From contig JABSRQ010000036.1 of the NCBI GenBank assembly GCA_013215055.1, positions 1-45,169 on the forward strand: a DNA stretch of 45,169 nt, read 5' to 3'. The DNA is from Pseudomonadales bacterium. Lineage in GTDB: Bacteria; Pseudomonadota; Gammaproteobacteria; Pseudomonadales; DT-91. A program made the position numbers and the translations under genes. The notes under the pieces are model-generated. The model did not search any database, had not been told where the DNA came from, and was given only the letters and a program-made list of their open reading frames with translations. Numbering within the stretch: position 1 is the first letter of the stretch; each line of letters opens with the position of its first letter. This document shows, in pieces, positions 18,355 to 27,163 of the stretch.

Positions 18355-18925
18355 CGGCTTGCTCAGCAAGTTCTTATAAACCAGAGCTTAAGTTATTTCT
18401 GCAGTTTTTTTATTGATACTTAAGCGTAACAGATGGTTTGCCAGCGGTTCTAATGCCAGGAATTTGGCTATTCTCATCAGGGCTTTATGTGCTGATACCA
18501 TAAGCCCTCCGTGAATGAAAATGGTGCTTGAGTAAGCTACATAATCTATTTGAAGAATAGAAAGCTAATACACCACTAAAGCACTGATAACGTAGTATTT
18601 TTAATTCTTATAAAACCTGAATATTAAACGTTTTAAATATATACCCATTCATAATTTTGCTGACAAATAGATGATAATCTTCATGGGCTAAAAGCAATAA
18701 TCACCTCCAGTACTGCAAGGTGTACGGATGAATTACGGAAGATAAAGTCAGCTACGATGGGAAACATCGTAATTTAAACATCAGGGCTAGACCTGCCTAC
18801 GGCATTTAAATAACAAAAAAGGTAATCAGCAGCGTAAAAATAGCCACATAAACGTCATCTAAAGATGATAAATTTACATATAAAGGTAATCACAATGTGT
18901 AATTTAAAGATAAAAAAGGTAATGA
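18355..18925. other. Spacer without a recognisable gene
   Basis: No open frame is supported. There is a small hairpin right after the PKD gene (CTTGC TCA GCAAG at about 18358-18370), a TACGATG/CATCGTA inverted repeat near 18754-18772, and three scattered copies of AAAGGTAAT between 18820 and 18925. It probably contains the decayed 5' part of the ATPase that follows, but I cannot align it. Confidence 0.35.
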
Positions 18926-20056
18926 CCAGCTTATATCCTGCAACGTGTCTCAATATTAAACGAGCGCATATTTGATGAAAAAAACGACCTGCTCATTATT
19001 GATGAAATCGGTGAGCATCAGAGCGCTATCAATGCGCTAAAGCTATTTGCCCAAGAAAAATCCCAACTGTTTGTTGCCGCATCCGGCTCCAATATTGGTT
19101 TGCTAGGCTCTTACCCTGTCGGTAAAGTGCAAGAATTCACACTGCGTCCCATGTGCTTCGAGGAGTTTCTAATTGCCGGGGGTAATCAAGCGCTTATTCA
19201 AGCCTTCCAGGATATCAACCGCGATAAAACGACTTACACACAATTAGATAAAGTTTTTAAAGAATACCTGTTTGTCGGTGGCCTGCCAGAGGTCGTCGCC
19301 ACCTGGTATGAAACACCCAAAGATAACATGCAGCAACGCATAGAGAATGTTGAGCGCATTCTAAAAGCGCTGGATAACGGCTATCAGCGTGACACACATA
19401 AATATGCCGGACGATTTGATGGAAAGCTGATCGAAAGCGTCTTTAACAGCATATCAACACAAATGCATAAAGCTGAAGACTACTCCGTAAAACGCTTTAG
19501 ATTTGCCGATGTAAATGAAAAAAAACCCAAATATACACAGCTTAAAAACTCCATTGACTGGTTGGTTAAATCTAAACTGTGCAGTAAAAACAAACTCGTT
19601 GAAAACCCCACGCCACCGTTACCTGTGCGCTGCAAAGAAAACACCTTCAAACTATTTCCACATGATATAGGCTTGGCGCGCTATAAAATGCAATTAAATT
19701 ACTTTGATGTTTTGCGCCAGGAGTTTTCGTACAAAGGCTATTTTGCCGAGTGCTTTGTCAACAACGAATTATTATGTTCAGGCCTGGATGAAACCTATTC
19801 TTTTAATGCCAAAAATTATGAAGTGGAATTTATCCTCTCAGACCCTCTTGGTGGTGTTATTCCGCTAGAGGTTAAAAGTGGAAAAAATACCCGTGCAAAG
19901 TCACTGGCCTATTTTAAAGAAAACTTTGCGCCTAAAAGAACCATTAAACTCATTGGCGCAGCAGGTGGTGTTAAAGATCAACAAAATAGTGTGATGCCAT
20001 TATTTTATATTCAACCGCTTTTGGCCCAGATGCAACGCCAGGCGTATGAGAGTTAA
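18926..20056 (+). pseudogene. 5'-truncated AAA ATPase of the AAA_14/DUF4143 type
   Basis: Reading is open from just after a stop at 18923-18925. It contains the Walker B strand DLLIIDEIGEH, the sensor-like FVAASGSNIGLL, then the DUF4143 half (EYLFVGGLPEVV, FRFADVNEKKPKYTQLKNSIDWLV). It ends with a nuclease-like strand pair EVEFILSDPLGGVIPLEVKSGK. Family members run ~380-420 residues and begin with a Walker A P-loop, which is absent here. About 60-80 N-terminal residues are lost, so ATP binding should be abolished. A TTG at 19100 could start a 318-residue product, but it would lack the ATPase core. The downstream part has no frameshift, so the truncation may be recent. Confidence 0.75.
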
Positions 20057-20102
20057 ACCATTCAGTGACAGATACCTAAGTAGCAAGCAGACGGCGCTTA
20101 GC

Positions 20103-20331
20103 ATGCCCCATCATGTAAGCAACGCCGGCTTATGCTCAATAACAAGCCCCTACCCAACTAACCCTGCCAGCTGCCTGCGAATGCACTCAGGTAATCAATA
20201 AACAACGTCGTCTTCTTCGGTGTCCAGCCTCTATCGGGGGTCATGGCATACAGATTCAGCTCAACCGAGCTATAACTGGGAAACAACTGCACCAGCTCAC
20301 CACTTTGCAATTCACGGTGAATACTCGTCGG
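20103..20331 (-). pseudogene. LysR relic (3' end plus downstream flank)
   Basis: Homology to the intact LysR locus extends from downstream of its stop (GCCCCATCATGTAAGCAACGCC, also at about 35254-35274) into the last ~60 codons. It breaks at about 20331 within the GTGAATA...CG segment. At that exact point it joins the repeat also found at 10028-10075. The fact that non-coding flank is shared shows duplication of DNA and not independent gene origin. Confidence 0.85.
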
Positions 20332-20391
20332 GTTTCTGCACTATCACTAATTCCTATCGCCATCTTGTACTTCAGGGAAGTTAGGATGGGG
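20332..20391. repeat. Second copy of the 10-kb inverted-repeat element (partial)
   Basis: TTCTGCACTATC, CCTATCGCCAT and TTGTACTTCA follow in the same order and spacing as at 10026-10067, but the left arm has been lost at the junction with the LysR relic. The remaining spacer to 20599 holds nothing recognisable. Confidence 0.6.
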
Positions 20392-20599
20392 GCTAAATCC
20401 ATCTTATACTCGGGAGATAATCTTACTTACACCCTTCATATACAAGGGCGGCTTACGGCTATAAAAGTAGCCATTTTAATTTTAAGTTGAAGCACAACTC
20501 AATAGCTGTTTTGACACAAAGCAGCCTAAGAGTTTGAAGGGACGTTGTGTCGTTAGAGCTCTTTCTCTGTATAGAGGAGGTCTAAAGTTTATTTTTCAT

Positions 20600-21256
20600 T
20601 TAAGCATCCTCATGTATTAGGACTGAATCAATTGTTTGTGCCACCATCGAAGCATCGTAGTAGGCAAGGCGTCTGGTTATTTCAATGCTTTCAAAATCAT
20701 CCACCGTAGGAGAGAGAGACAAGTTTGTAACCTCGCACCCCATATAAACTTCTAACCAGCGCTGAAGATAGCCAATGCCAAAATCATCGGCTTCATTACC
20801 TGCGCCTTTTCGGTAATCAGAAGCGCTGCTGCTAATCACCACGGCGGGTTTGCATGAAAGTAAGGATTTATATCCTTCTTCTGGTGACCATGAAAAACAT
20901 AGGCCTGGCTGAGTAATAACATCGATATAATGTTTTAACACATAGGGTATAGAGAAATTCCATATCGGTGAGGCGATGATAACGATATCGGCCTGACTAA
21001 ATTGTTGTACATAGTGCTCAACTTTTCCCCAGGCTTTTTGTTGTTCTTCATTCAAAGACTGGTTCTCAAAAAAAGCGTATTTTGCACTGAGCAGATGGCC
21101 GTTCATTGCAGGCAAGGGTTCTTTCCATAGATCAATTTCATCGATGCTTAAATCTGAATGATTTTTTTTCAGGTTTTTAACAAAATGCTCAGACAGTTGT
21201 GTGCTACTGGAGTTTTCCTCCCTTGGGGAACATTTTATGACTAATGCTTTTTTCAC
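20600..21256 (-). CDS. FMN-dependent NADH-azoreductase / quinone reductase
   Basis: The 218-residue product has the flavodoxin-like fold of the AzoR/NQO family: MKKALVIKCSPR with the phosphate-binding SS(S)STQLSEHF near residues 16-24, and the isoalloxazine-contacting IASPIWNFSIPYVLKHYIDV. GLCFSWSPEEGYKSLL follows as in AzoR. These homodimeric cytoplasmic enzymes reduce quinones and azo compounds by two-electron transfer from NAD(P)H and often protect against electrophiles. It is transcribed divergently from a MocR regulator 96 bp away, which is its likely regulator. Confidence 0.88.
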   Translation of the reverse strand: MKKALVIKCSPREENSSSTQLSEHFVKNLKKNHSDLSIDEIDLWKEPLPAMNGHLLSAKYAFFENQSLNEEQQKAWGKVEHYVQQFSQADIVIIASPIWNFSIPYVLKHYIDVITQPGLCFSWSPEEGYKSLLSCKPAVVISSSASDYRKGAGNEADDFGIGYLQRWLEVYMGCEVTNLSLSPTVDDFESIEITRRLAYYDASMVAQTIDSVLIHEDA

Positions 21257-21318
21257 TGTTTGCTTGCCTGTTGATAATTATGGTGGCTAAATATTATCGT
21301 TATTTGGATCAATCAAAA

Positions 21319-21352
21319 GGTCCAGTTTTTCTTTTTTGCATGGTCCACTTTT
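21319..21352. promoter_or_regulatory. Direct repeats, probable MocR operator
   Basis: GGTCCAGTTTT at 21319-21329 and GGTCCACTTTT at 21342-21352 are direct repeats spaced 23 bp (about two helical turns). They lie between the divergent azoreductase and mocR genes and touch the mocR ATG. MocR/PdxR regulators typically bind spaced direct repeats of this kind, so the site may serve both promoters. Confidence 0.7.
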
Positions 21353-22852
21353 ATGATTGAAACATCTGCCAACCGACAACAGCGTTCTCAGTTTGAATCA
21401 ATATCGGTTAATCCAGAGAGTAAAACAGCCATTTTTCGTCAATTAGAAGAACAGATTAGAGAAGCTATTTGGTCGGGGAAATTGAAAGCGGGAGAACGAC
21501 TTCCTTCAACGCGTCAACTAGCACAAGACCTTGTTATCGCCAGAAATACAGTCGTAAATGCTTATGAACAGCTGATGGTAGAAGGTTTTATTGAGACCAT
21601 AAAGGGATCTGGCACACGAGTCACAGATAACTTCCCCGAGCGTAGCATAGGTCAATTTATAGAGGCCGATCTTATAGATGAACGCTTACATGAAGTAACG
21701 CTCTCAATACGTTATCAGGAACTGATGGCAAGCAATCTCGCTCTTCCCCAGAAAACAGGCACTACAGCCAGAGCTTTTAGGGCTCACACACCTGCGTGTA
21801 AAGAGTTTCCTAGTCAACTGTGGTCAAAGTTGATGACAAGAAGGTTAAGACAACAGCCAGAGTTATGGATGGAGGCTTGTCCGTCAGTCGGTTACGCTCC
21901 GTTACGTGAAGCCATCTCTGCATATCTGGGTGCTGCGCGAGGTTTAAGTACTGAGGCCGATAAAATAATCATCACCGCTGGTGCCCAGCAGGCGGTGGAA
22001 CTGTTAGCCAAGATTCTTATTGATCCCGGCGATATTGTTTGTTTTGAAGATCCTGGCTACACCCATGCAGCACAAGTATTTAAGATGGCTGGTGCAAATA
22101 TAGTGAATATTCCCGTCGATGAACAAGGGCTGGATGTTGCAAAGCTGAAGTCCCAGGTAAAAAAAGCCAAGCTTGTTTATACAACACCCTCTAGCCATTT
22201 TCCGTTAGGTGTGACGATGTCGCAATCTCGAAGAGCCGCATTACTGCAATGGGCGAGCGAATCGGGCGCGATGATTGTAGAGGATGACTACAACGGTGAG
22301 TATAGATACCGTGGTCGTCCCTTAGCAACCTTACACTCTATGCGTAACGATGATAACGTGATTTATATCGGCAGTTTTAGTAAGTTATTATTCCCTGCAT
22401 TACGATTGGGTTATATGGTTGTGCCCGAGGCTTTAATTAAACCTCTAAGCACGGTACGCTGGTTGCTGGACAGACACTCTCCTCCGTTAGAACAGGCGGT
22501 TCTTACCGACTTCATTAATGAAGGACACTTTTCTCGTCATCTAAGGAAAATGCGTAACCTTTATGCACAGCGCCAGCAAGTATTACTTAAAGCTGCACAG
22601 GATTATTTAGCCGATATTTTACGTGTGGATCCACTTGATGGCGGTTTACATCTTGTAGGTTATTTACAGCCGGGTATTGATGAGCAGCGTTTATTGGAAG
22701 CCGCTGAGCGTGCTAATATTGAAATCATGCCAACATCGTTGTTTAGTGTTAGACACTGTGAAAACCCCAGTATAATTCTAGGTTATGCACCCTATAGCGA
22801 GAAAGATATTATCAGTAGTGCAAAAAAACTTGCCAAGGAGTATTACATCTAA
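21353..22852 (+). CDS. MocR-family transcriptional regulator (GntR HTH plus aminotransferase domain)
   Basis: The 499-residue protein has an N-terminal GntR winged helix (residues ~25-95: QLEEQIREAIWSGKLKAGE, LPSTRQLAQDL). A fold-type I aminotransferase-like domain (residues ~130-495) follows, in which SFSKLLFPALRLGY carries the PLP-binding Lys344. Such regulators sense PLP or an amine/amino-acid adduct. The gene is divergent from an azoreductase-like flavoprotein, suggesting control of that gene. No Shine-Dalgarno sequence is visible before the ATG at 21353, and the operator-like repeat ends one base before it, so the transcript may be leaderless. Length and motifs are complete. Confidence 0.9.
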   Translation: MIETSANRQQRSQFESISVNPESKTAIFRQLEEQIREAIWSGKLKAGERLPSTRQLAQDLVIARNTVVNAYEQLMVEGFIETIKGSGTRVTDNFPERSIGQFIEADLIDERLHEVTLSIRYQELMASNLALPQKTGTTARAFRAHTPACKEFPSQLWSKLMTRRLRQQPELWMEACPSVGYAPLREAISAYLGAARGLSTEADKIIITAGAQQAVELLAKILIDPGDIVCFEDPGYTHAAQVFKMAGANIVNIPVDEQGLDVAKLKSQVKKAKLVYTTPSSHFPLGVTMSQSRRAALLQWASESGAMIVEDDYNGEYRYRGRPLATLHSMRNDDNVIYIGSFSKLLFPALRLGYMVVPEALIKPLSTVRWLLDRHSPPLEQAVLTDFINEGHFSRHLRKMRNLYAQRQQVLLKAAQDYLADILRVDPLDGGLHLVGYLQPGIDEQRLLEAAERANIEIMPTSLFSVRHCENPSIILGYAPYSEKDIISSAKKLAKEYYI

Positions 22853-22871
22853 AGGTATATATTCGCTTATT

Positions 22872-22916
22872 CGTTGATGGTCAGAGTTGCGATATGGATG
22901 AGTGAACTGCCTGTGG
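22872..22916 (+). repeat. Dispersed short repeat
   Basis: CGTTGATGGTCAGAGTTGCG then ATATGGATGAGTGAACTGCCTG. A diverged copy is at 23311-23350 (AGAGTTGCGATGTGAATGAG, GCGAACTGCCTGAA) and an inverted copy of the first half at 27872-27899. The last part also recurs at 532-545. Confidence 0.55.
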
Positions 22917-22976
22917 TGAGCAGAGCCGAATGCTAAAGCCTAACAATAAAGCCTATTATTCAAGTTGGATCTAACA

Positions 22977-23059
22977 GATAAATACCAGATAAATACCCGA
23001 TAAATACCCGATAAATACCCGATAAATACCCGATAAATACCCGATAAATACCCGATAAA
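22977..23059. repeat. 11-bp tandem repeat, seven copies
   Basis: The unit GATAAATACCC is repeated head to tail: the first copy (22977-22987) ends in A instead of C, six identical copies run to 23053, and a partial copy follows. The 11-bp period is close to one helical turn. It lies in the spacer after the MocR gene with no open frame through it. It may be a polymorphic array arising by slippage. Confidence 0.95.
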
Positions 23060-23152
23060 GTATGCTCTACAGAGTTTAATCCGTACTGTTTTAAATTAAT
23101 TTATTTTAGAAAAACTCACAGATGGCAGAGCTGCCGAGATCTAATAATACAG

Positions 23153-23176
23153 CCGCAATGAGTCTATTGCAGCCCC
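23153..23176 (-). repeat. Inverted partial copy of the ~70-bp repeat
   Basis: CCGCAATGAGTCTATTGCAG is the reverse complement, with one change, of the core at 4230-4252. Apart from this, the tandem array and the short repeats, the 811-bp spacer 22853-23663 contains only the transposase relic at its right end. Confidence 0.55.
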
Positions 23177-23555
23177 TCAACATTAATTGCTAAAAACACT
23201 CTAGAGTATCTGGAACATACCCTCAAAATATTTTCATTGAAGAGCCGCTTTGAAAATCAACGGTAAGTAGAGTGTTAAGCATATTAGGCCTCCTTTCGTT
23301 AATCCTAGACGTAAAGAGTTGCGATGTGAATGAGGCGAACTGCCTGAAGTGTATAAGGGGGATTACCCCCTAATTCTCTTAAACCTTGATGGTCAACATT
23401 TTGATGCTGTTTAGTCATCTGACGTAATTCAGTAGAATAGAATGGCAAAAGATATAAAGCCATACGCTGTAAATACCCAGTAGTTTTAACAGGTAAAAGC
23501 TAGGTAGCGTATGCCCTAAAATCTATGCCTGTACGATGCGATTAGGATCTTTAGC

Positions 23556-23648
23556 TTATAAAAACACCTCTGGTGGCGGCGCTTGAGCCTCAGGCAGCCG
23601 AAAAGCGGGTGGGATATTTTCAGCGATTAAATCCAAATGCGTTAGTTA
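23556..23648 (-). pseudogene. Relic of IS91-like transposase C-terminus
   Basis: The minus strand reads LTHLDLIAENIPPAFRLPEA, then QAPPPEVFL and a stop. It is the diverged counterpart of the peptides at 673-780 and 45033-45169. Only about 30 codons remain; a stop precedes them in frame on the right. It sits just past the stop of the MOSC fusion gene at 23664. Confidence 0.6.
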
Positions 23649-23663
23649 CCGGCGTCGATTAAC

Positions 23664-25766
23664 TTACAAATCAATCTCGATATCAGAGCCTGGCCTAGCG
23701 GAGCATAGTAAAATGGAGCCAGGCTCATCTAGCGTTGCACAGTTATCGTCCTGTATCACCTCACCATTAATCACTTTTACAGAACATGCCTGGCAAGCTC
23801 CGTAGCGACAACCAGCCTCTGGATAGATGCCCTGCTCCTCGGCTAACTCTAATAAAGAACCGGAAAGCGGCGTCCATGGTATTTTAATATTCGAACGCTT
23901 AAAGTGGACCTGATACACTGTGCCCTTATCCGGTGATATTTCTAATGGCGGTGCTTTCTTAAAGGTTTCATAATGAATATCTTTTTTATCGACGCCCCAC
24001 GCAATCAGCCCGTCATATAAAGTCTGCATAAACGAGTAGGTTCCGCACAAGTAAAATTCGCTGTTCGCCGTGCCAACCAGCCCCTTTATGTGATTTAACT
24101 CCAGGCGCCCCTGGTGCTGATAGTCATGGTTGAAATGATCGTCACCATTGGCCTGGCTATAGGCTGTATACAGAGTAATATTGTCCCGCTGGCTGTATTG
24201 ATTTGTTGCTTCACTAAACAGGTGACTCTGTTTATTTTGAGTGCCATGTATAAAAAACAATGCTCTGCCAGAGTTCTCGCGCGCTGCTTGCTCCAGCATC
24301 GCAAACATGGGGGTTATACCAACGCCTATACTGATAAATACTAATGGCTTTGCGTTGCTATTTAACGATTGGTTTGCTGGCGGCAAATAGAATTGGCCGT
24401 GTGGCCCTTTAACAAAGACCGTATCCCCCTCTTTTATATGATCATGTAGATAGCCCGACGCCATATCGTCAGTTATATCATTTATGTTAGTTTGTGGCTT
24501 TTGCTTTTTTACGGATATTCTGTAACCGTTCTCGGAAACGTTATCCGTCGACTCCTGTGACAAGGAATAAGAACGAATAAACGTTGAATATTGCTCACCA
24601 GCTCGCATCGCAAGCACAATATGCTGGCCGGCTAAATAGGGATATATTTCTGCCTTTGATCCTTCTGTTGCTTGAGGGCTAATATAGAAGGAGGTGACAT
24701 CATGGGTTTCAGCGATTTTTTTACGGACAACAAATGGCATGAACCCCTGTTTTAACAGTTTGTCTTCAGCGCTGATATCGGCGCTCTGTTGCAGGTTTTT
24801 TTTGTGTCTCTTGTCTTCATAACTTAAAGCTTTACCGAGTAACTTTTCACGAATTTTTCTTTGAAGACCTGCAGTTTTTTTTCTAAACCTACTGGCGGGG
24901 AGATAGTTGACAGGGTCACCGATGCACACCTCCCCCTCTGTCACCACACTGGCATAACTACCCACAAATTGTTTGGCTGTTTGGCGGATTGCGCTTGCCA
25001 CTTTATTGTCTTGTTTTAAACCCGGCTGAGCTTGTGCTGGCATGGAACAGCGAATAGTTGGGGATTCGACTTTGATGACACTAGCGCCTATTTCCAAATA
25101 GCCGCCGCACCATTGATTCTCTAAAAATCCGGTGTTAGTAGTACATGTGTCGATTAAAAAATTGGGCCGAAATCGTCGCACATCTATATCGGCTTCAGGA
25201 TTCGTTTCTTGTAACCACTGCAACGTAGCACTGGTTAAAAAATGCAGTGGATAAGCATCATAATGGGTAAACGGTAGCGTGGCGTATTTCCCTAACGTTA
25301 CCATTCGACGCAAAGGCATGGAAGCGATGCCGCTCAAATCTCCATCGGGCGTCATCCCGAATTCATGGCGCATCACGGCTGGACTAGGTGGAGGGCTGAG
25401 TTTTCGGTAATAGCCAGTGTCTTTTTGCAAGTGATTTAATGTCACAGGCTGGCCAATAAAGGCTGATATAATCGCATCAACGGCTGAGTCATCGGATAAA
25501 ACCTGACGGCCATCAGGCAAGCTTATTTTAACCGCCGGGATATCACTAGAGTTATTAATGCTTTCAACATACTCCGCTTGCAGTTGCAATAGTTTGTTAA
25601 AGCGTTTGGCTCCGACGATTTCATCGAATATTCGATCTTTTAATGCCCAGCCACGATCACCTTTAATTCCCAGCGTTTGCACTTCTGCGTTCGTCACGGT
25701 ATGACCGGCCATAGATTTTACCGGGTAACGCCAGATTTCTTTTATTTCGCCGATCTTATTTTTCAT
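23664..25766 (-). CDS. MOSC domain / flavin reductase / [2Fe-2S] ferredoxin fusion
   Basis: The 700-residue protein joins a YcbX-like molybdenum-cofactor sulfurase C-terminal module to its own electron-transfer chain. Residues 1-~120 are the MOSC N-terminal barrel (IWRYPVKSMAG, LGIKGDRGWAL). The MOSC domain runs to ~300 with the candidate Mo-ligating Cys240 in TIRCSMPAQAQPG. Residues ~340-600 form a ferredoxin-reductase module (FIRSYSLS flavin site, GVGITPMFAMLEQA nucleotide site). The C-terminal plant-type ferredoxin has Cys653, 658, 661 and 688. By analogy with YcbX/mARC it may reduce N-hydroxylated compounds using NAD(P)H without a separate reductase; that is inference. It is divergent from a TetR regulator with paired palindromes between them. 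Confidence 0.88.
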   Translation of the reverse strand: MKNKIGEIKEIWRYPVKSMAGHTVTNAEVQTLGIKGDRGWALKDRIFDEIVGAKRFNKLLQLQAEYVESINNSSDIPAVKISLPDGRQVLSDDSAVDAIISAFIGQPVTLNHLQKDTGYYRKLSPPPSPAVMRHEFGMTPDGDLSGIASMPLRRMVTLGKYATLPFTHYDAYPLHFLTSATLQWLQETNPEADIDVRRFRPNFLIDTCTTNTGFLENQWCGGYLEIGASVIKVESPTIRCSMPAQAQPGLKQDNKVASAIRQTAKQFVGSYASVVTEGEVCIGDPVNYLPASRFRKKTAGLQRKIREKLLGKALSYEDKRHKKNLQQSADISAEDKLLKQGFMPFVVRKKIAETHDVTSFYISPQATEGSKAEIYPYLAGQHIVLAMRAGEQYSTFIRSYSLSQESTDNVSENGYRISVKKQKPQTNINDITDDMASGYLHDHIKEGDTVFVKGPHGQFYLPPANQSLNSNAKPLVFISIGVGITPMFAMLEQAARENSGRALFFIHGTQNKQSHLFSEATNQYSQRDNITLYTAYSQANGDDHFNHDYQHQGRLELNHIKGLVGTANSEFYLCGTYSFMQTLYDGLIAWGVDKKDIHYETFKKAPPLEISPDKGTVYQVHFKRSNIKIPWTPLSGSLLELAEEQGIYPEAGCRYGACQACSVKVINGEVIQDDNCATLDEPGSILLCSARPGSDIEIDL

Positions 25767-25877
25767 GGTTTTTATTCGTTTTTGGTTTGTTGCATGAAAA
25801 CTCTGCTGATTATGAGCTATCCGTCGTGTGATCCAGCTTTAAATAACCATAAATCGCAAAAGTGCGGTATGCTTGAC

Positions 25878-25915
25878 CTGTCACTTGACAGAGTACCACC
25901 TGTCGACTGACAGGT
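25878..25915. promoter_or_regulatory. Two palindromic operators between the MOSC fusion and the TetR gene
   Basis: CTGTCA-CT-TGACAG (25878-25891) and ACCTGTC-GACT-GACAGGT (25898-25915) are perfect palindromes, with dyad centres about 22 bp apart and the same CTGTC half-site. Position in the divergent promoter region and symmetry fit TetR-family dimer binding. Confidence 0.8.
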
Positions 25916-25951
25916 AAAGTGAGGTAAATTACTTTTTACTCAGTGGATAAT

Positions 25952-26515
25952 ATGTCAGAAAAGAAACAGGAAATTTTAGCGAAAGCAATAGTCATTATTC
26001 AACAGCAGGGCTACGCCGCCCTCACGATGCGGCACCTGGCCAAGTGTTGTGATTTAAAATTAGCGTCCTTGCAGTATCATTTCAAAACACGTGATCTTTT
26101 GATTGAAGCGATTGCTGAATATATTCTCGCTACCTATACCACATCATGGGATACCAATAACACTGAGTTTGAGAGTGTGAGTATCCATGCTGTAATCGAT
26201 TTCATCATTGAGGATATGGCACAGGAAGAAACAGCCAAACTATGGCCGCAGTTATGGGCGATGGGCTTGGTTGAACCAAAAATGAAATCGATGTTGGACA
26301 CCATGTATGCGCCCTATATTGACTTTTTCGTGACTAAATTGACTAAACTGGGTTGTGAACATCCACTTGAAGAGGCGTTGGCATTGGTCTCGACGCTGGA
26401 GGGTTTAATGCTGTTTGTTGGTCATGGGCAAAAACATGAAACCCGTAGAGCTGCGGTAAAAGAAGTCTTGCTAGGTAACTTAACGTTGAAGTTTGGTGAG
26501 TGCATTTCGAATTAA
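25952..26515 (+). CDS. TetR/AcrR-family transcriptional regulator
   Basis: About 187 residues. The N-terminal helix-turn-helix (ILAKAIVIIQQQGYAALTMR, HLAKCCDLKLASLQYHFKTR) is typical of TetR, and the C-terminal part is an all-helical ligand domain. It most likely represses itself and the divergent MOSC fusion gene via the twin palindromes 40-75 bp upstream. I prefer the ATG at 25952; a GTG three codons upstream (25943) is possible. The ligand is unknown. Confidence 0.88.
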   Translation: MSEKKQEILAKAIVIIQQQGYAALTMRHLAKCCDLKLASLQYHFKTRDLLIEAIAEYILATYTTSWDTNNTEFESVSIHAVIDFIIEDMAQEETAKLWPQLWAMGLVEPKMKSMLDTMYAPYIDFFVTKLTKLGCEHPLEEALALVSTLEGLMLFVGHGQKHETRRAAVKEVLLGNLTLKFGECISN

Positions 26516-27163
26516 ATATGTTTTGCGGGGCAGAATAATTTTTACGCCCCCAAAGCTCTAAGTTTAATCAATTTTATCGGCATATTATCTTTCGGTTTAG
26601 GCTGCTGGAATGTCTGCATAACCGGTTCTTTGTATGCGCAGGCTCAAAATCGTACTTCAACATAACTTATGCAGGAAGCATTTATACTCCATTTGAGAAA
26701 AGCGTATACCGATAGAAATATGCGCGCCACCGCCAAAGGGGTGAAGAATAAAAGGGTGAGCCTTATGTTATTTTCGCTCATCACTAAAACGTTCAGGGTC
26801 AAACTTCGCGGGCTAGGGAGGGTACTATATGAAAACTCTACGCCGGGTTTTGCAATATTCTCTTTAAACCAGCCATTGCCTATATAGGATATGACTGTAA
26901 ATTTATCGCGAACTATATCTTCAACTGATTCTATTTCTCTTATCCGCTCAATTCTCGGGTGATCGCGATAGGTACCTCTCTATGCATGTCGATTGCTTAA
27001 ATCTGTAGCCTTACCACCTTCCTAATGCCGCTGCTTTCCTTGTGAATATCCATGCCGGTAAAAACTGTGTTAGGATTTTGCATGTCGACCTCCGTTATAT
27101 TGTCGAAGATATAATGGCGGTGGACGCAAGTTTAGCCCACGTAGAAGGTCTAAAACCTGGAAG
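26516..27163. other. Spacer without a recognisable gene
   Basis: An open frame at 26669-26887 has no recognisable domain, no ribosome binding site and compositionally looks like chance. I see no relic or repeat that I can align elsewhere in the window. Confidence 0.4.

Noticed and set aside
22977..23059. CRISPR array
   Set aside because: The repeats are 11 bp and directly adjacent, without spacers, and no cas genes are present.
26669..26887. 72-codon plus-strand ORF
   Set aside because: No ribosome binding site, no recognisable protein features, and no relation to neighbours.
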